Part shown: positions 52,176 through 62,547 of the stretch, in pieces | Layout: each line of letters opens with the position of its first letter | How positions within the stretch are numbered: the stretch's first letter is position 1 | Source of the DNA: Haematobia irritans | Lineage: Eukaryota > Arthropoda > Insecta > Diptera > Muscidae | Length of the DNA: 64,000 bases | Direction of reading: 5' to 3' | Assembly: GCF_050003625.1 (NCBI RefSeq) | Contig: NC_134400.1 | Span: 63,674,241-63,738,240 of the forward strand | Translations under genes and position numbers: made by a program | Notes under the pieces: model-generated | What the model saw: the letters and a program-made list of their open reading frames with translations, nothing else | Databases searched by the model: none | What the model was told of the DNA's origin: nothing

Positions 52176-53290
52176 CGAAAAAGTGTGATTTTCCGTTACA
52201 TTCAAATCCCGAAAGGGAAATGGATGAGGATTTGTCATGCGAATCGCCAAGCCAACAGCCTTAGCAATTTCAGAGTCTCAAAATTAAAACAATTGGAAAT
52301 AAAAAAACATTCAGTAACTTGAGAGAATTAGAACCCTCGAAGAAATATGCCCCAAATTACATGCAGAAAATGAATATTTTCGCTCAACGATCAACGTTAA
52401 GGAACTTTCCCACAAAAGAAGTTCGCAACCTCAAAATATTGATAATGCCGAAGATAATACCGAACTTGTATCAAATACAAATCAGCAACCTGTCTACGAA
52501 ACAGATGAAAAAGAGTTGACTAAAAAATAAAAATAAAAATGGTAAAACAAACAGGAAATCTTCTGCATCTCCTTCAACTTCACCTATAAATAATGGATCA
52601 TCTGATCCAAAAAATACGGAATATGGGCAAAAAGTAACGAGAAAGTTGTAAATGTTTTGCGGAACACTTGAAATCAACTTTTTTAAATCCTGAGAGTCGT
52701 ATTGACTCTATACTTTCATCGCATTTTTCCAAAGCAACAGTTCAATGCCACTAGAAACATTCACTTTCAAGGAAGTATGGGATGCTATAAGAAGATTTAA
52801 AAACAAAAAATCGCGTGGTTTTGATCTCATAGGCAAAGAAGACCTAAAAATTTTCCTTATAAAGGTGTAGCAAAACTAACTTCCATAATGAATGCTGTCT
52901 GGAAGAAAAACTACTTTCCCTCTTTGTGGAAAGTCGCAGATTGGACGCAATTCAATAGTGTCGCTTGATAATAAACTCATGATTTATAACCAAATACTAA
53001 AACCGGTTTGGCTGTATGGCATTCAACTTTGGGATTGTGCTTAAACAACTCAAATAGAGAAAATACAACGCTTTCAAAATACATTTCTAAGAAATGCAGT
53101 AAACGCACCGCGATTGGCATCAGGATCTTGTATGAATTACTTTGATTTTTTGTTGCTAAAAGCACCTAATTTATTGACCAACTTAGTTGACATCGTTGAA
53201 TACAATTCCTATAAATATTTATTAATTGTTTTATTTACTTCTTTTCATTGCAAATTGCCTTAAGCTGTAATATTTCATCCGCGTGTATAA
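52176..53290 (+). pseudogene. Jockey-type LINE, decayed and internally deleted
   Basis: Plus strand. TFKEVWDAIRRFKNKKSRGF near 52760 is the RT N-terminal region. Then, after deletion of most of RT, KPVWLYGIQLWDCA and IEKIQRFQNTFLRNAVNAPR (52995-53115) give the C-terminal end. The upstream frame 52319-52519 is likely ORF1/endonuclease debris. Stops are frequent. Confidence 0.7.
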
Positions 53291-53690
53291 GACCAAAGAA
53301 GAAAAACATAATAATAAACTTTGATGGAATTCAATTTATTTCACATATTTAATAAATGTGGATGGTATAATATTAAATAATTTATGGGTTTTATGTCAAA
53401 ATATTGATAAATAATTAACAAAATTTGTTGCTGGGACAACAAATATTTGTAGTGGTTATAGCAGAAAATGGTCAGCTTATTTAACTAACGCGGGTTGCTA
53501 TTTCAGCAGCGATGTTTGTCAAAAACTCTTAGCAAACACATATGCTAATTTGGCAGAATTTGTTTGGTATTTCAGCAGTAAAAAATGTTTGCTGTTTCAA
53601 CTAACGGATCTTTGCTGAAAAACTGCAGTGTTAACTAACTTTTTGCTGTTATGAATAACAACATTTTTTGGGTGTGCTTACACAGAAAAA
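53291..53690. other. AT-rich spacer, no gene
   Basis: GTTTGCTRWTTTAGC-type words (AGCAAACAT, TTTGCTGTT) recur around 53500-53650; no ORF or ends recognised. Confidence 0.35.
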
Positions 53691-53968
53691 AATTTCACGA
53701 AAATTTTTCCAATTAAAATCTTAATTGAGTTTTAAGAAATATTCAATTAAAAATTTAATTGATTCAACAAATTTTTTAATTGAAGAAAAAAATCAATCAC
53801 AAAAATTAATAGTATCAATTAATTTTTTAATTGGATCAATTAATTTTTTAATTGACTGTCAATTAATTTTTAATTGATATTATCATTTCTGTGATTGAAG
53901 ACGTTTCAATTAAAAAATTAATTGGATCAATTAATTTCGTGATTGAATCAGAAAAAAATTTTTGTGTG
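53691..53968. mobile_element. AT-rich MITE with AATTAATT palindromes
   Basis: The left end CACAGAAAAAAATTTCACG and right end CAGAAAAAAATTTTTGTGTG are inverted. The interior is built from repeats of TCAATTAATTTTTTAATTG and its inverse. TA precedes the left end. No coding capacity. Confidence 0.6.
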
Positions 53969-54018
53969 TGCATTTATTAGCCTATTATTACTACTTTAAG
54001 GGGGTATTAAGTTCGAGT

Positions 54019-54212
54019 TAAAGGTGAGTACTAAGTTCGAGTTTAGCCGCTAAAATCAAAAATAAATCAGTAAAAAAAAGTATAAAATAATACCTCTTTG
54101 ATGCAACTTTTATTAAACTTGATGGAGAATAGCCCAAATTTATTATTAAAGAAAAGTAATTGTGAGAAAATTGTGATTTTATCGGCTAAACTCGGACTTA
54201 ATACACACCTTT
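54019..54212. mobile_element. Short-TIR MITE (AAAGGTGAGTACTAAGTTCG)
   Basis: AAAGGTGAGTACTAAGTTCGAGTTTAGCCGC-like left end mirrored by CGGCTAAACTCGGACTTAATACACACCTTT-like right end. Relative of 57171-57393 and more distantly of 49937-50176. Confidence 0.75.
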
Positions 54213-54689
54213 AGCCACTAAAATTTTTCGCAATTACTTTTCTCTAATAACACTAGTTTAAATACACTTGATTATTTTGAATTATTTTGTGTAATGGAAA
54301 TATTGAATTGACAATAATAACTTTTTTGTCGGTCTAGTTGGCACCTTCAGATATATTCTAATGGTCGTACCATTTTCATGTAGCTTCGTTAGGCTTTAAC
54401 TGCCAGTAACTTTAATTTTTACTTTGTTCATACCGGCCTGGCGTTTCGTAAGGCCGGCAGAGAACTGAACTGGCTGACGCCGACGCAAACTGTATGATAT
54501 TTGAGAGAAACGCCGACAAAAACTGCATGATATTAGAGAAATTTTGCTCATGACTGCCACCTACTGACGCAGTTTCGCTTCACAGTTCTCTTGTATTTCC
54601 TACTCTCTGGTGCAACGTCAAAAGACACTCGTTAATTTTTTTTTTAAACATTTGACGCAAAAACAAAGAAGAAACAAGTAAGTAAAGTC
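54213..54689. other. Spacer, no gene
   Basis: Contains a partial second copy of the MITE end (ACTAAAATTTTTCGCAATTAC at 54217) and two GACGCCGACGCAAACTG-like units near 54475 and 54510. Nothing else was recognised. Confidence 0.35.
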
Positions 54690-55775
54690 TAAAGTCGGGC
54701 GGAGCCGATTATATTATACCCTTCACCACTATGTAGGCCAAAATTTGTGTTACCATCTCAACTACTTCACATTTGCTGGAAGATATATAAAGGAGACATT
54801 TTTTTACTTCTACAAAATCTCTAGAATTAAAATTTAAACCGGCTAATGCTATACAGCTAATTGGAGGAAACTTCCATTGAAAATGGATCTAAAATGTGTA
54901 ACAGTCTGTCATATTTCTCCAACTCTGGTGTACGTATATATGGGAGCTATATATAATCTGATCCGATTTTGACTAAATTTGACATGTATAGATAGAATAA
55001 TAATTCTGCTACCTATGCGAAATTTCATGTACATGGGAGTATAACTTTGGCCCCCCTGGTCATATGAGTGCAAATCGGACGGAAGATATATATGGGAGCC
55101 ATATCTAAATCTGAACCGATTTCAAATTTGGCACAATTACCGATACTACTAAACGTAATCCTTGTGCGAAATTTGAAGCAAATCACGGCAAAACCCTGGA
55201 TTTTGAGGCCATATAAGTTCAAATCGGACGAAAGATATATATGGGAGCTATATCTAAATTTGAACCGATTTCAATCAAATTTACCAAGCATTGGTAGAAT
55301 ATCAATTCTACCCTCTGTGCAAAATTTCACGAAGATCGGTACTAAACCTTGGCCTCTGTGGTTATATGAGTCTAAATCGGACGAAAGATATATATGGGAG
55401 CTATATCTAAATCTGAACCGATTTGGCTGATATTTTGCAAGATTATCGAGATTCATAAAATATTTGGATGTACAGTATTTCAAGAAAATCGGTTGATAAA
55501 CACGCTAACTATGACCAAATCAGGGATAAATATATATGGCAGCTATATCTAAATCTGAACCGATTTTTTCCAAAACCAATAGCGATTGTCTCTGTCCCAA
55601 GAAACGGCCCTATTCCAAATTTGAGGACGATCGGACTTAAATTACGAGCTGTACTTTGTGCACAAAATTACATATACAGACAGACAGACGGACATCGCTA
55701 AATCGACTCAGAATTTAATTGTAAGCCGATCGGTATACTAAAAGATGGGTCCATGACCACTATTTCTTGGCGTTA
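54690..55775 (+). repeat. Muscid interspersed repeat with about 160-bp subrepeats
   Basis: It starts GTCGGGCGGAGCCGATTATA and has ATATATGGGAGCTATATCTA at about 54937, 55088, 55237, 55388 and 55533, each followed by AATCTGAACCGATTT. It ends with CAGACAGACAGACGGACATC and GTAAGCCGATCGGTATACTA. All small ORFs here are subrepeat artefacts. It is the same family as 40340-40975. Confidence 0.8.
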
Positions 55776-57170
55776 CATACAACACTTTAAATTATAAAAG
55801 AAAACAAAAATATTCCTACTAAATCTTAATGCAATCTAGATTAAAAAGACAATGCGTATCAATTGAGTTAAATTATCTGCTTTTAATCGCACTATTTTAA
55901 TAAAGTAGTCGCGGAAGCTCGTCGCGAAAAGCGAATATAGTACCGCCCTACACAGAAAAAAAGTGTCTTGTAAATTTAAGGACCATTTTAAATTCCACAT
56001 AGTTCAACAAATTTACTGTAATATAGTTCATTTTTCGTAACCACAACGAAAATTAACTTAGCTAAAGGAAAACTTATAAAAATTCAGTAAATGTTTTTTA
56101 GTTCACTAACTACGAAATGGGAAGGATTTTTCCTCAAATAAATTTCCAACGCAGTAGTTAATGCATCGTTGATTCTATTATAAAAATACATGGGCAATAT
56201 AAAAATCTTACTACGAAATGTGGGCAATTTACTAAGAAAAAATTTTGTATGGAAAAAAATTTTTGTAGTAAAAATTAACTTAACGACATTACCGATTCGT
56301 ATGATGGCTACCTACAGATTATTTCCCTTTTTATTATACGTTGGAGTATTTTTCCTCACATTGAAATTTTTAGATAAAGTAAAATAAAAAGTAGTTAATA
56401 TAATCCTTGACGGGTGTATATAATTTTTTAGATTCCTCATAGATTTGGTATATATTTTACCTTAAATTATAGATAGAATTACAACTAATCAATAAACGTG
56501 CTACTGAAAAATTAAGTGAGAAGAGAGAAATGAAATCGTTGCATCATGTGAGGGAGTTTTTAGAGACATTTTGTGTATATCTCGTTTGATTGTTGGCGTT
56601 TGTTATTGCGTCAATTATGCTGTTGTTGGTTGTTTTGATTTTAGAGACAATGTAATGTTCCTTGTGTTGTTGGTATCTTTTGTGGTGGGAGTTGTTTTCT
56701 TGCAATAGCGAGATCAGAAAGGGATCGTGTGTGTGTGGAGTTGTTTTTCTTTACGGCAGGTATGCATCCTTTATGACTATTTGTGTATTTGAGTTTTATT
56801 GCCGCATTCAGTTCTGATGATGCATTAATGAAGTTCACACGTGGTTTTAATTTTGCAAAATTGTACGTGCGGTATGTTGTTTATTAATGACAATACATTT
56901 ATTTCGAAACATTTTAGAAACTGAGAAGTGAATGATGTGATGTTAGAGAAATCAAAGACGATTTTTATTGATAAAAACAAATAACATATTAAGGAACTGT
57001 ATATTTCTGTTAATAGTTTAAAATTAGTGAGGATTTTTAATTGATTTACATAAAAAATATACAACTTGAGTGGTAATTGGATGATCCATATTTATTCTAC
57101 AACATCTGGATCACAGATTGGAGATGCAACTATTTTTTTGAATCTATATTTTTTATGTTACAGCAATTCC
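55776..57170. other. Non-coding stretch
   Basis: A fragment of a short-TIR element right end lies at 55880-55948 (GCGAAAAGCGAATATAGTACC), and a CACAGAAAAAAAGTG MITE-type start at 55953 after TA. From 56400 to 57100 I see only AT-rich sequence with TTGTTG-rich patches. No convincing gene on either strand. Confidence 0.4.
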
Positions 57171-57393
57171 TAGAGGTGAGTACTAAGTTCGAGTTTAGCC
57201 GCTTAAATTAAAAATAAATCACTAAGAAAAATATAAAAGTATATGTATTCGATACAAATTTAAATATAACATGATGGAGAATAGCCCAAACCAAGTTTTT
57301 TATAAAGATTATTTTTTATAATGGATTATTAGAGAAAACTTATCATGAAAATTGCGATTTTAGCCGCTAAACTCGAACTTAATAACCACCTTA
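57171..57393. mobile_element. Short-TIR MITE, second AGGTGAGTACTAAGTTCG copy
   Basis: TAGAGGTGAGTACTAAGTTC left end, and GCCGCTAAACTCGAACTTAA with TAACCACCTTA right end. It is collinear with 54019-54212. Confidence 0.75.
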
Positions 57394-57505
57394 TATACTA
57401 AATGCTATACTGACAAGTGGAAATTATGTATAATTTTATAATATTTTTTATTTCTGAGAATAATGTCAAAAACGTCCCTTTTGTCCATGGATATGATTCC
57501 ACTAA

Positions 57506-57863
57506 TGTACCTGTTTAAGTTCAAATTCGTAAGGTCAAAATTTATTCGTTAGATGGGGACTTAAAATCTTGTAAAATGACAATTTCCCCCTCATTAGAAA
57601 ATGTACCCTAAGCTCTGGATGCAGCTCTGTGCTTTCAGCACAATTCGTTACATTTTTCTAACGAGTCGCGCCATTACCGTCTTGCGGCGTCTAAGCTTTT
57701 GTTATTATTCGTTACTGGATTACGTCCGTCCAACGATTGTTTTGTAAAAGGTAAATTAATCTCCCAAAAAATTCAATAAAATTACGTTTTATTGAAACAT
57801 TATTGAAAAGAAAAACTAAATCCTTGTGTTTTTATTTATTTATTTCTCGGTGCTACGCATTCA
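57506..57863 (+). repeat. Probable 5' LTR of BEL/Pao element
   Basis: The right end CGCATTCA (57863) is followed by TTGGTCCTTCGAACCGG, a BEL-type primer-site context. CAATAAAATTACG is a plausible poly(A) signal. The left boundary (TGTACCTGTTTAAG) is a guess. Confidence 0.5.
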
Positions 57864-59438
57864 TTGGTCCTTCGAACCGGATCCTTGCTTACAGCAATTA
57901 ATAAAGGATTTTGTTTTGTCTTTTTTTCAAAGGAAAGTGCTGATATTGTGAAGCAACAACAAAAAAGCAGCCACTTTGCAGCCATATTTGTGGAAGATTT
58001 CATTTGAAAAATTATTTAAATAATTATTTATCAACACACAGGTGCGTATGTCAGTGTTTTATTAAAATAATTGAGCAAATCGCGAGTGTTTTTAAATTGA
58101 AACCGCGGTCGTTTTACAACATCGATACAATTATTTCGTTTTGCCGACGGCAAATTGCATTTCAAAAAACACACATTCGTTGCTACATACGTACGTACAT
58201 TTCTTTCGTTTGTTTAATTTCGTTTTGTTAAATGATATTCAAGTGAAAGAATAATCAAAATAAAAAGTGAAAAATCTATTGTATATATTGGTGTTGTGTG
58301 GTGAATTTAAACGTTGACAGTGCTTATTTACTTCAAAACATTATTTGCAATTACGTTGCCTTTAACTTGAAGTAAATAAAACAATAACAAAATACACGCA
58401 GACTCCAAAGGCTCTGTTGGTCGTATTACTATTGTAAACAAACATCAATCGTCACTGCAGTCAACGTTTGAATTACATACCTACGTATGATCAGTGATAC
58501 ACACACGTATATACATACATATTTTTTTTGAGCTGTGTTTCTTTGGTTTATTTGTTAACCCTCACGGGGCCGCGAGTCGTAAATATTTTGAAGAAAATTA
58601 TAAAAATTTTTGAAATTGAGTTTTTTGGGTTATCGTGTTGTATGACCCATTAGCGTTACGCGCATTAGTAAAAATTATCGTTTTGGTCACTGTGCACCCT
58701 ACAGGCGGTCCGGTACGATCGTATAATTTTTATTTTATCGTATATATTACGTATATATATTTTTATTTCTATATTTTTTATTATTTGTGATTTTGAATTT
58801 TTTTTGGGGAGATTATTTGGCGTGGAAGTGTAGAGGTGTATTTTACAGTCCGTGCACCCTACATTTGGTCTTACAGACATTTTTTATAATTTCTTACAAA
58901 TTGTTGAATTTTTTGATCATTTGGTTTTCGTGTGTGACGTTTTGATACAGATTAGCGGCAGTCTGTATTCTTCGATACACTGAGCGTAATTTTCGTAAAT
59001 TCATTCATACACTGAGAGAAATAGTTCGAAGATTTTAGTAGAATTTTGAGATTTTTGAATTCAACTTGAATAATTTGCCTATTTTTTGTACAAGGAGAAA
59101 ATATTTTATGATTCGGTACACTGAACGAAATTTAATTGTTTCTACACTGAGAGAAAAATAGTCCAATATTTTACAAATTGTTTGAAATTTTTGATTTTAA
59201 GTTTTGAAGTGGTTGTTTTACGAACAATTGTTTACACTTCAAGAAATTTTGTGGTAATTTTGGTGCAGTGTGAGAATTTGATACACTGAAAGAAAAATTT
59301 TGTAAATTTTTGTTTTTGCATTTTTGGGCATTTTGTGCAAATTTATTGATTTTTCGGCCAGTTTTCGCTGTCGATAAGTGCGTGTTCACATACTTTACGA
59401 GTTTTTGTGAATTTTTGTGACGCTAAATTATTTTCAAT
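57864..59438 (+). other. BEL/Pao leader
   Basis: A long untranslated leader before gag. CACTGAGAGAAA / CACTGAAAGAAA / CACTGAACGAAA words recur at about 58979, 59011, 59109, 59144 and 59285, and CACCCTACA occurs at 58694 and 58855. No host gene was recognised. Confidence 0.5.
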
Positions 59439-61736
59439 ATGCCAGTTAATACATTCGCGCGATTCATTAGAGCCGCTGATGCGGTTGTGAAGTTTGGGAC
59501 ACGGGTTAGCTCTTTGAAGGAGGAGAATTTAGATGTTTATTCTCTAAGGGCTCAGGTCGAAGAGGCGAAATCACTCTGGGAGAAAGTGAAAGAGAGGTAT
59601 GAGGAGTGTTTAGACGATCTTCAGGAGGATTCAGATAAGGGAAAGGTAGAATCTGCTGACGGCAAGTATGAGGCAACTTATGATGCCTATATTCGTATTG
59701 TTTCCTCTATCGAAAGGAAAATAGACGGTCTAAAAGCCGTTCCTAGGGCGTCAACTCCTATACAGCAGGCCGATGTGGCGGATATTTCTGCTCGTTCTGG
59801 TAATGTGGATGTATCGGGAAATTCTCTTTTGTTAGGTGTTGACCATGGTGCGGTCCATAGTTTGGCTTTACCACCATGCGATATTGAGGTTTTCGATGGT
59901 GACTTTCAGTCTTGGCCAACATTTAGGGATTTGTTTACTGCTGTTTATGTAAAAAATTCCCGTCTGAGTGATATTGAGCGCTTGTGTCATTTGCTCAAAA
60001 AGACTAGTGGCGACGCCCGTGAAGTTGTAAGAAGATTTCCTCTCACTGATAGGAGTTTCGAGTTAGCTTGGAGGACGTTAAAGGAAACTTATGACAACTT
60101 GAGAATTTTAGTCAGCAATCAGTTGAAACTACTTTTTGACCTTCCGGTCTTAGACACTGAGACAAGTTCTGGGTTGAAGAACTTGCAGCGTGGTATAAAT
60201 GCATGTATTTCGGCGATGGCTGTGAATAACGTTCCTACGAACGATTGGGATCCGATTTTGATATATTTGTGTGTGCAACGTCTACCGAAGATTAGTGTTA
60301 CTTTGTGGGAACAGGGTATAAGTGATAAGTCTGCGTTGTCGTCTTGGGTGGACATGGATCGTTTTCTTACGGAAAGGATTCAGACACTCACGTGTCTCCG
60401 CGATTTGAAGGGTATCGATGCTTCGAAGAAAACTGATGGCAGGAAACTGCGAACGCATTTTACGAATGCAGCTCCGAAATCTTCGCCATCTAGGTCGCGT
60501 AATTCGCAATACACTTCTCATTCTTCTAGAGATTCCGTCGATAAGATGTGTGTTCTTTGTCCACGACAAAGCCATCATCTTCGTGTTTGTCCGAGATTTA
60601 GGAATCTTTCTGTGAATGATCGGTTGACTGCTGTGAAACGGTACCGCTGTTGTTTCAATTGTCTATCTCGTAGACATGACGTTAACAACTGTGCTACATC
60701 TCGCAGTTGTGAGCAGTGTCAAGGAAGGCATCATACTTTGCTTCATCGAGATTCTTGCCATTCTACGAATGTGGCGACTACGTCCTCGACAGTTTCGGCC
60801 GCTCGTCCTACGGATTCTAGCGGTTTGATTGACCCGCAGCCTTCCACTTCGTCTGGAATCGTGTCTGGTACTTCGGCCAGGCAAGTGTTTCATGTTTCCC
60901 AGAACAGGTCGGTACTATTAGGGACGGCTATGGTGAACATCGTTCATCAGGGTATGACGTACCCAGCTCGGGCTCTTATTGACCCAGCATCAGAAGCCTC
61001 CTTTATTACCGAAAATATGCAAAAGTTGCTTAGAATTTCGACAACGAGTGCGGTGTCTTCAATATCAGGCGTGAATCAATCGGTTTCGATAACTTCTCGC
61101 GGTATTTGCCCTCTGAGTATAGGGTCACCCATAGATGGATCGGTCTTGGTAGAGGCGACTGCGTTGGTCCTGCCTAAGATTTCTGGGAATTTACCGTCTT
61201 TCCAAGTGAGTCGGAATTATATGTCACGTTTGCCAAATTTGCGTTTGGCTGATCCTAATCTGTTCGATAGCCGTCCGGTTGATTTATTGTTGGGGGCAGA
61301 CGTGTATCCCAGAATTATATTACAGGGGGTTCGCTCCGGTATTTTAGGATCGTTGATTGCTCAACAGACAGTCTTCGGTTGGCTCATTACTGGTTCAATT
61401 CCCACTTCTAATGTGACGGTTTTTTCAACGACTGTTGAATTTATGGAAGAAGATGGTCTTGACAAGACTCTTCTTCGGTTNNNNNNNNNNNNNNNNNNNN
61501 NNNNNNNNNNNNNNNNNNNNNNNNNNNNNNNNNNNNNNNNNNNNNNNNNNNNNNNNNNNNNNNNNNNNNNNNNNNNNNNNTGTGATACGGTCGATGTTGA
61601 TGAACTGAATTCTACATTTTTGCAGAATCAGCTTAATACGGTAGGAGAAACTGATCACATTTTTGGTAGTGCTGAAAGTGAAGGAGGGTTTTCCTTTAGT
61701 TGCATCTCACATGACGAGTTGATTAGGTTAGGTTAG
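59439..61736 (+). CDS. BEL/Pao Gag-protease polyprotein, interrupted by an assembly gap
   Basis: An open frame from ATG at 59439. Residues about 20-110 are coiled (QVEEAKSLWEKVKERYEECL); about 145-330 form the BEL Gag core (DUF1759: DIEVFDGDFQSWPTFRDLFT, HLLKKTSGDAREVV, LAWRTLKETYDNL); 371-435 hold zinc clusters (CVLCPRQSHHLRVC, CFNCLSRRHDVNNC, CEQCQGRHHTLLH). The protease motif ARALIDPASEASFITE is near 508, with LLLGADVYPRIIL and AQQTVFGWLITG following. 61481-61580 is N. The 50 residues after the gap are of uncertain linkage. RT and integrase are absent, cut off by the LINE at 61724. Confidence 0.88.
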   Translation: MPVNTFARFIRAADAVVKFGTRVSSLKEENLDVYSLRAQVEEAKSLWEKVKERYEECLDDLQEDSDKGKVESADGKYEATYDAYIRIVSSIERKIDGLKAVPRASTPIQQADVADISARSGNVDVSGNSLLLGVDHGAVHSLALPPCDIEVFDGDFQSWPTFRDLFTAVYVKNSRLSDIERLCHLLKKTSGDAREVVRRFPLTDRSFELAWRTLKETYDNLRILVSNQLKLLFDLPVLDTETSSGLKNLQRGINACISAMAVNNVPTNDWDPILIYLCVQRLPKISVTLWEQGISDKSALSSWVDMDRFLTERIQTLTCLRDLKGIDASKKTDGRKLRTHFTNAAPKSSPSRSRNSQYTSHSSRDSVDKMCVLCPRQSHHLRVCPRFRNLSVNDRLTAVKRYRCCFNCLSRRHDVNNCATSRSCEQCQGRHHTLLHRDSCHSTNVATTSSTVSAARPTDSSGLIDPQPSTSSGIVSGTSARQVFHVSQNRSVLLGTAMVNIVHQGMTYPARALIDPASEASFITENMQKLLRISTTSAVSSISGVNQSVSITSRGICPLSIGSPIDGSVLVEATALVLPKISGNLPSFQVSRNYMSRLPNLRLADPNLFDSRPVDLLLGADVYPRIILQGVRSGILGSLIAQQTVFGWLITGSIPTSNVTVFSTTVEFMEEDGLDKTLLRXXXXXXXXXXXXXXXXXXXXXXXXXXXXXXXXXXCDTVDVDELNSTFLQNQLNTVGETDHIFGSAESEGGFSFSCISHDELIRLG
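61481..61580. other. Assembly gap of 100 N
   Basis: Exactly 100 N, the usual placeholder for a gap of unknown size. Frame continuity across it is accidental. Confidence 0.97.
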
Positions 61737-62545
61737 GTTAAAGTGGCAGCCCGATTAAGATTCAGGCTCACTTAGACTATTCAGTCCATTGTGATACCAC
61801 ATTAACTAAAAGTACCTATTACATATGGGCACTTCTAGTTTTAACCGCTGAACCTTCTTGATTATTTTTCTTTGTTGAACCAACCAGATTGTTCCAAAAA
61901 TATTAGCAGACTGCTTAAGTTAACGTTTTCCATATCCGCCAGTAATCTGAAGCTATATGCTCCTAAAAGTTGCTTGCGCTTTACACAAAATGCAGGACAC
62001 TCACACAAGAGGTGTTTAATTGATTCTTTTTCCTCCGCATCATGACAGCTCATACAATAGTCATTATACTTCGCGCCAATAGTTTTTGCAAAATCTCCTA
62101 TCAGGCAGCGACCCGTTATAGCAGATATCAGGAGTGATACCTGACGTCTCGAGAACATTAGCATATCTAGTGTGCGGTTTAAGTTGAAATGGGGCCATAT
62201 TTGCTTGGTGTCGTTACAACCCTTGCAATTCTCCCATCGAACATTTGCCATCATAACAGCCTTCTCACGCAGCATGAGCTTGCAGGTAGCTAGGGGCATA
62301 CCAACAAATTCTAGTTCCCCTGGAATATGTAAGGTAGCCCCTAGCCTTGGCAACTCATCCGCTTCGCAGTTCACCGGTATGTTCCTATGGCCAGGCACCC
62401 ATATTAGGTGAATATTGTACTGCTCAGCCATCTCATTGAGAGATTTGCGGCAATCGATGGCCGTTTTCGAGTTGAGGAACACAGAGTCCAAGGATTTTAT
62501 TGCAGGTTGACTGTCTGAGTATATATTAATGCCCACGAGTTGATT
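61724..62545 (-). pseudogene. I/LOA-type LINE, RNase H domain and 3' tail
   Basis: Minus strand, frame 62587-61862. The RNase H domain shows INIYSDSQPAIKSLDS, IHLIWVPGHRNIPVNCEADE (catalytic Asp/Glu/His/Asp pattern), then a C-terminal zinc cluster CMSCHDAEEKESIKHLLC and end GWFNKEK-stop. The 3' untranslated part (GGACTGAATAGTCTAAGTGA) ends in a TAACCTAACCTAACCTAA tail at 61740-61724, marking the insertion point in the BEL ORF. RT and endonuclease are missing by 5' truncation. Confidence 0.8.
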
Positions 62546-62547
62546 AC

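Noticed and set aside
55025..55701. ORFs of 65-120 codons on both strands
   Set aside because: They are produced by the GGGAGCTATATC subrepeats; internal repetition and no homology.
56641..57064. Minus-strand frames of 65-79 codons
   Set aside because: No family resemblance, low complexity, no supporting context.
61425..61658. Minus-strand frame spanning the N run
   Set aside because: It crosses an assembly gap and is antisense to the BEL ORF.
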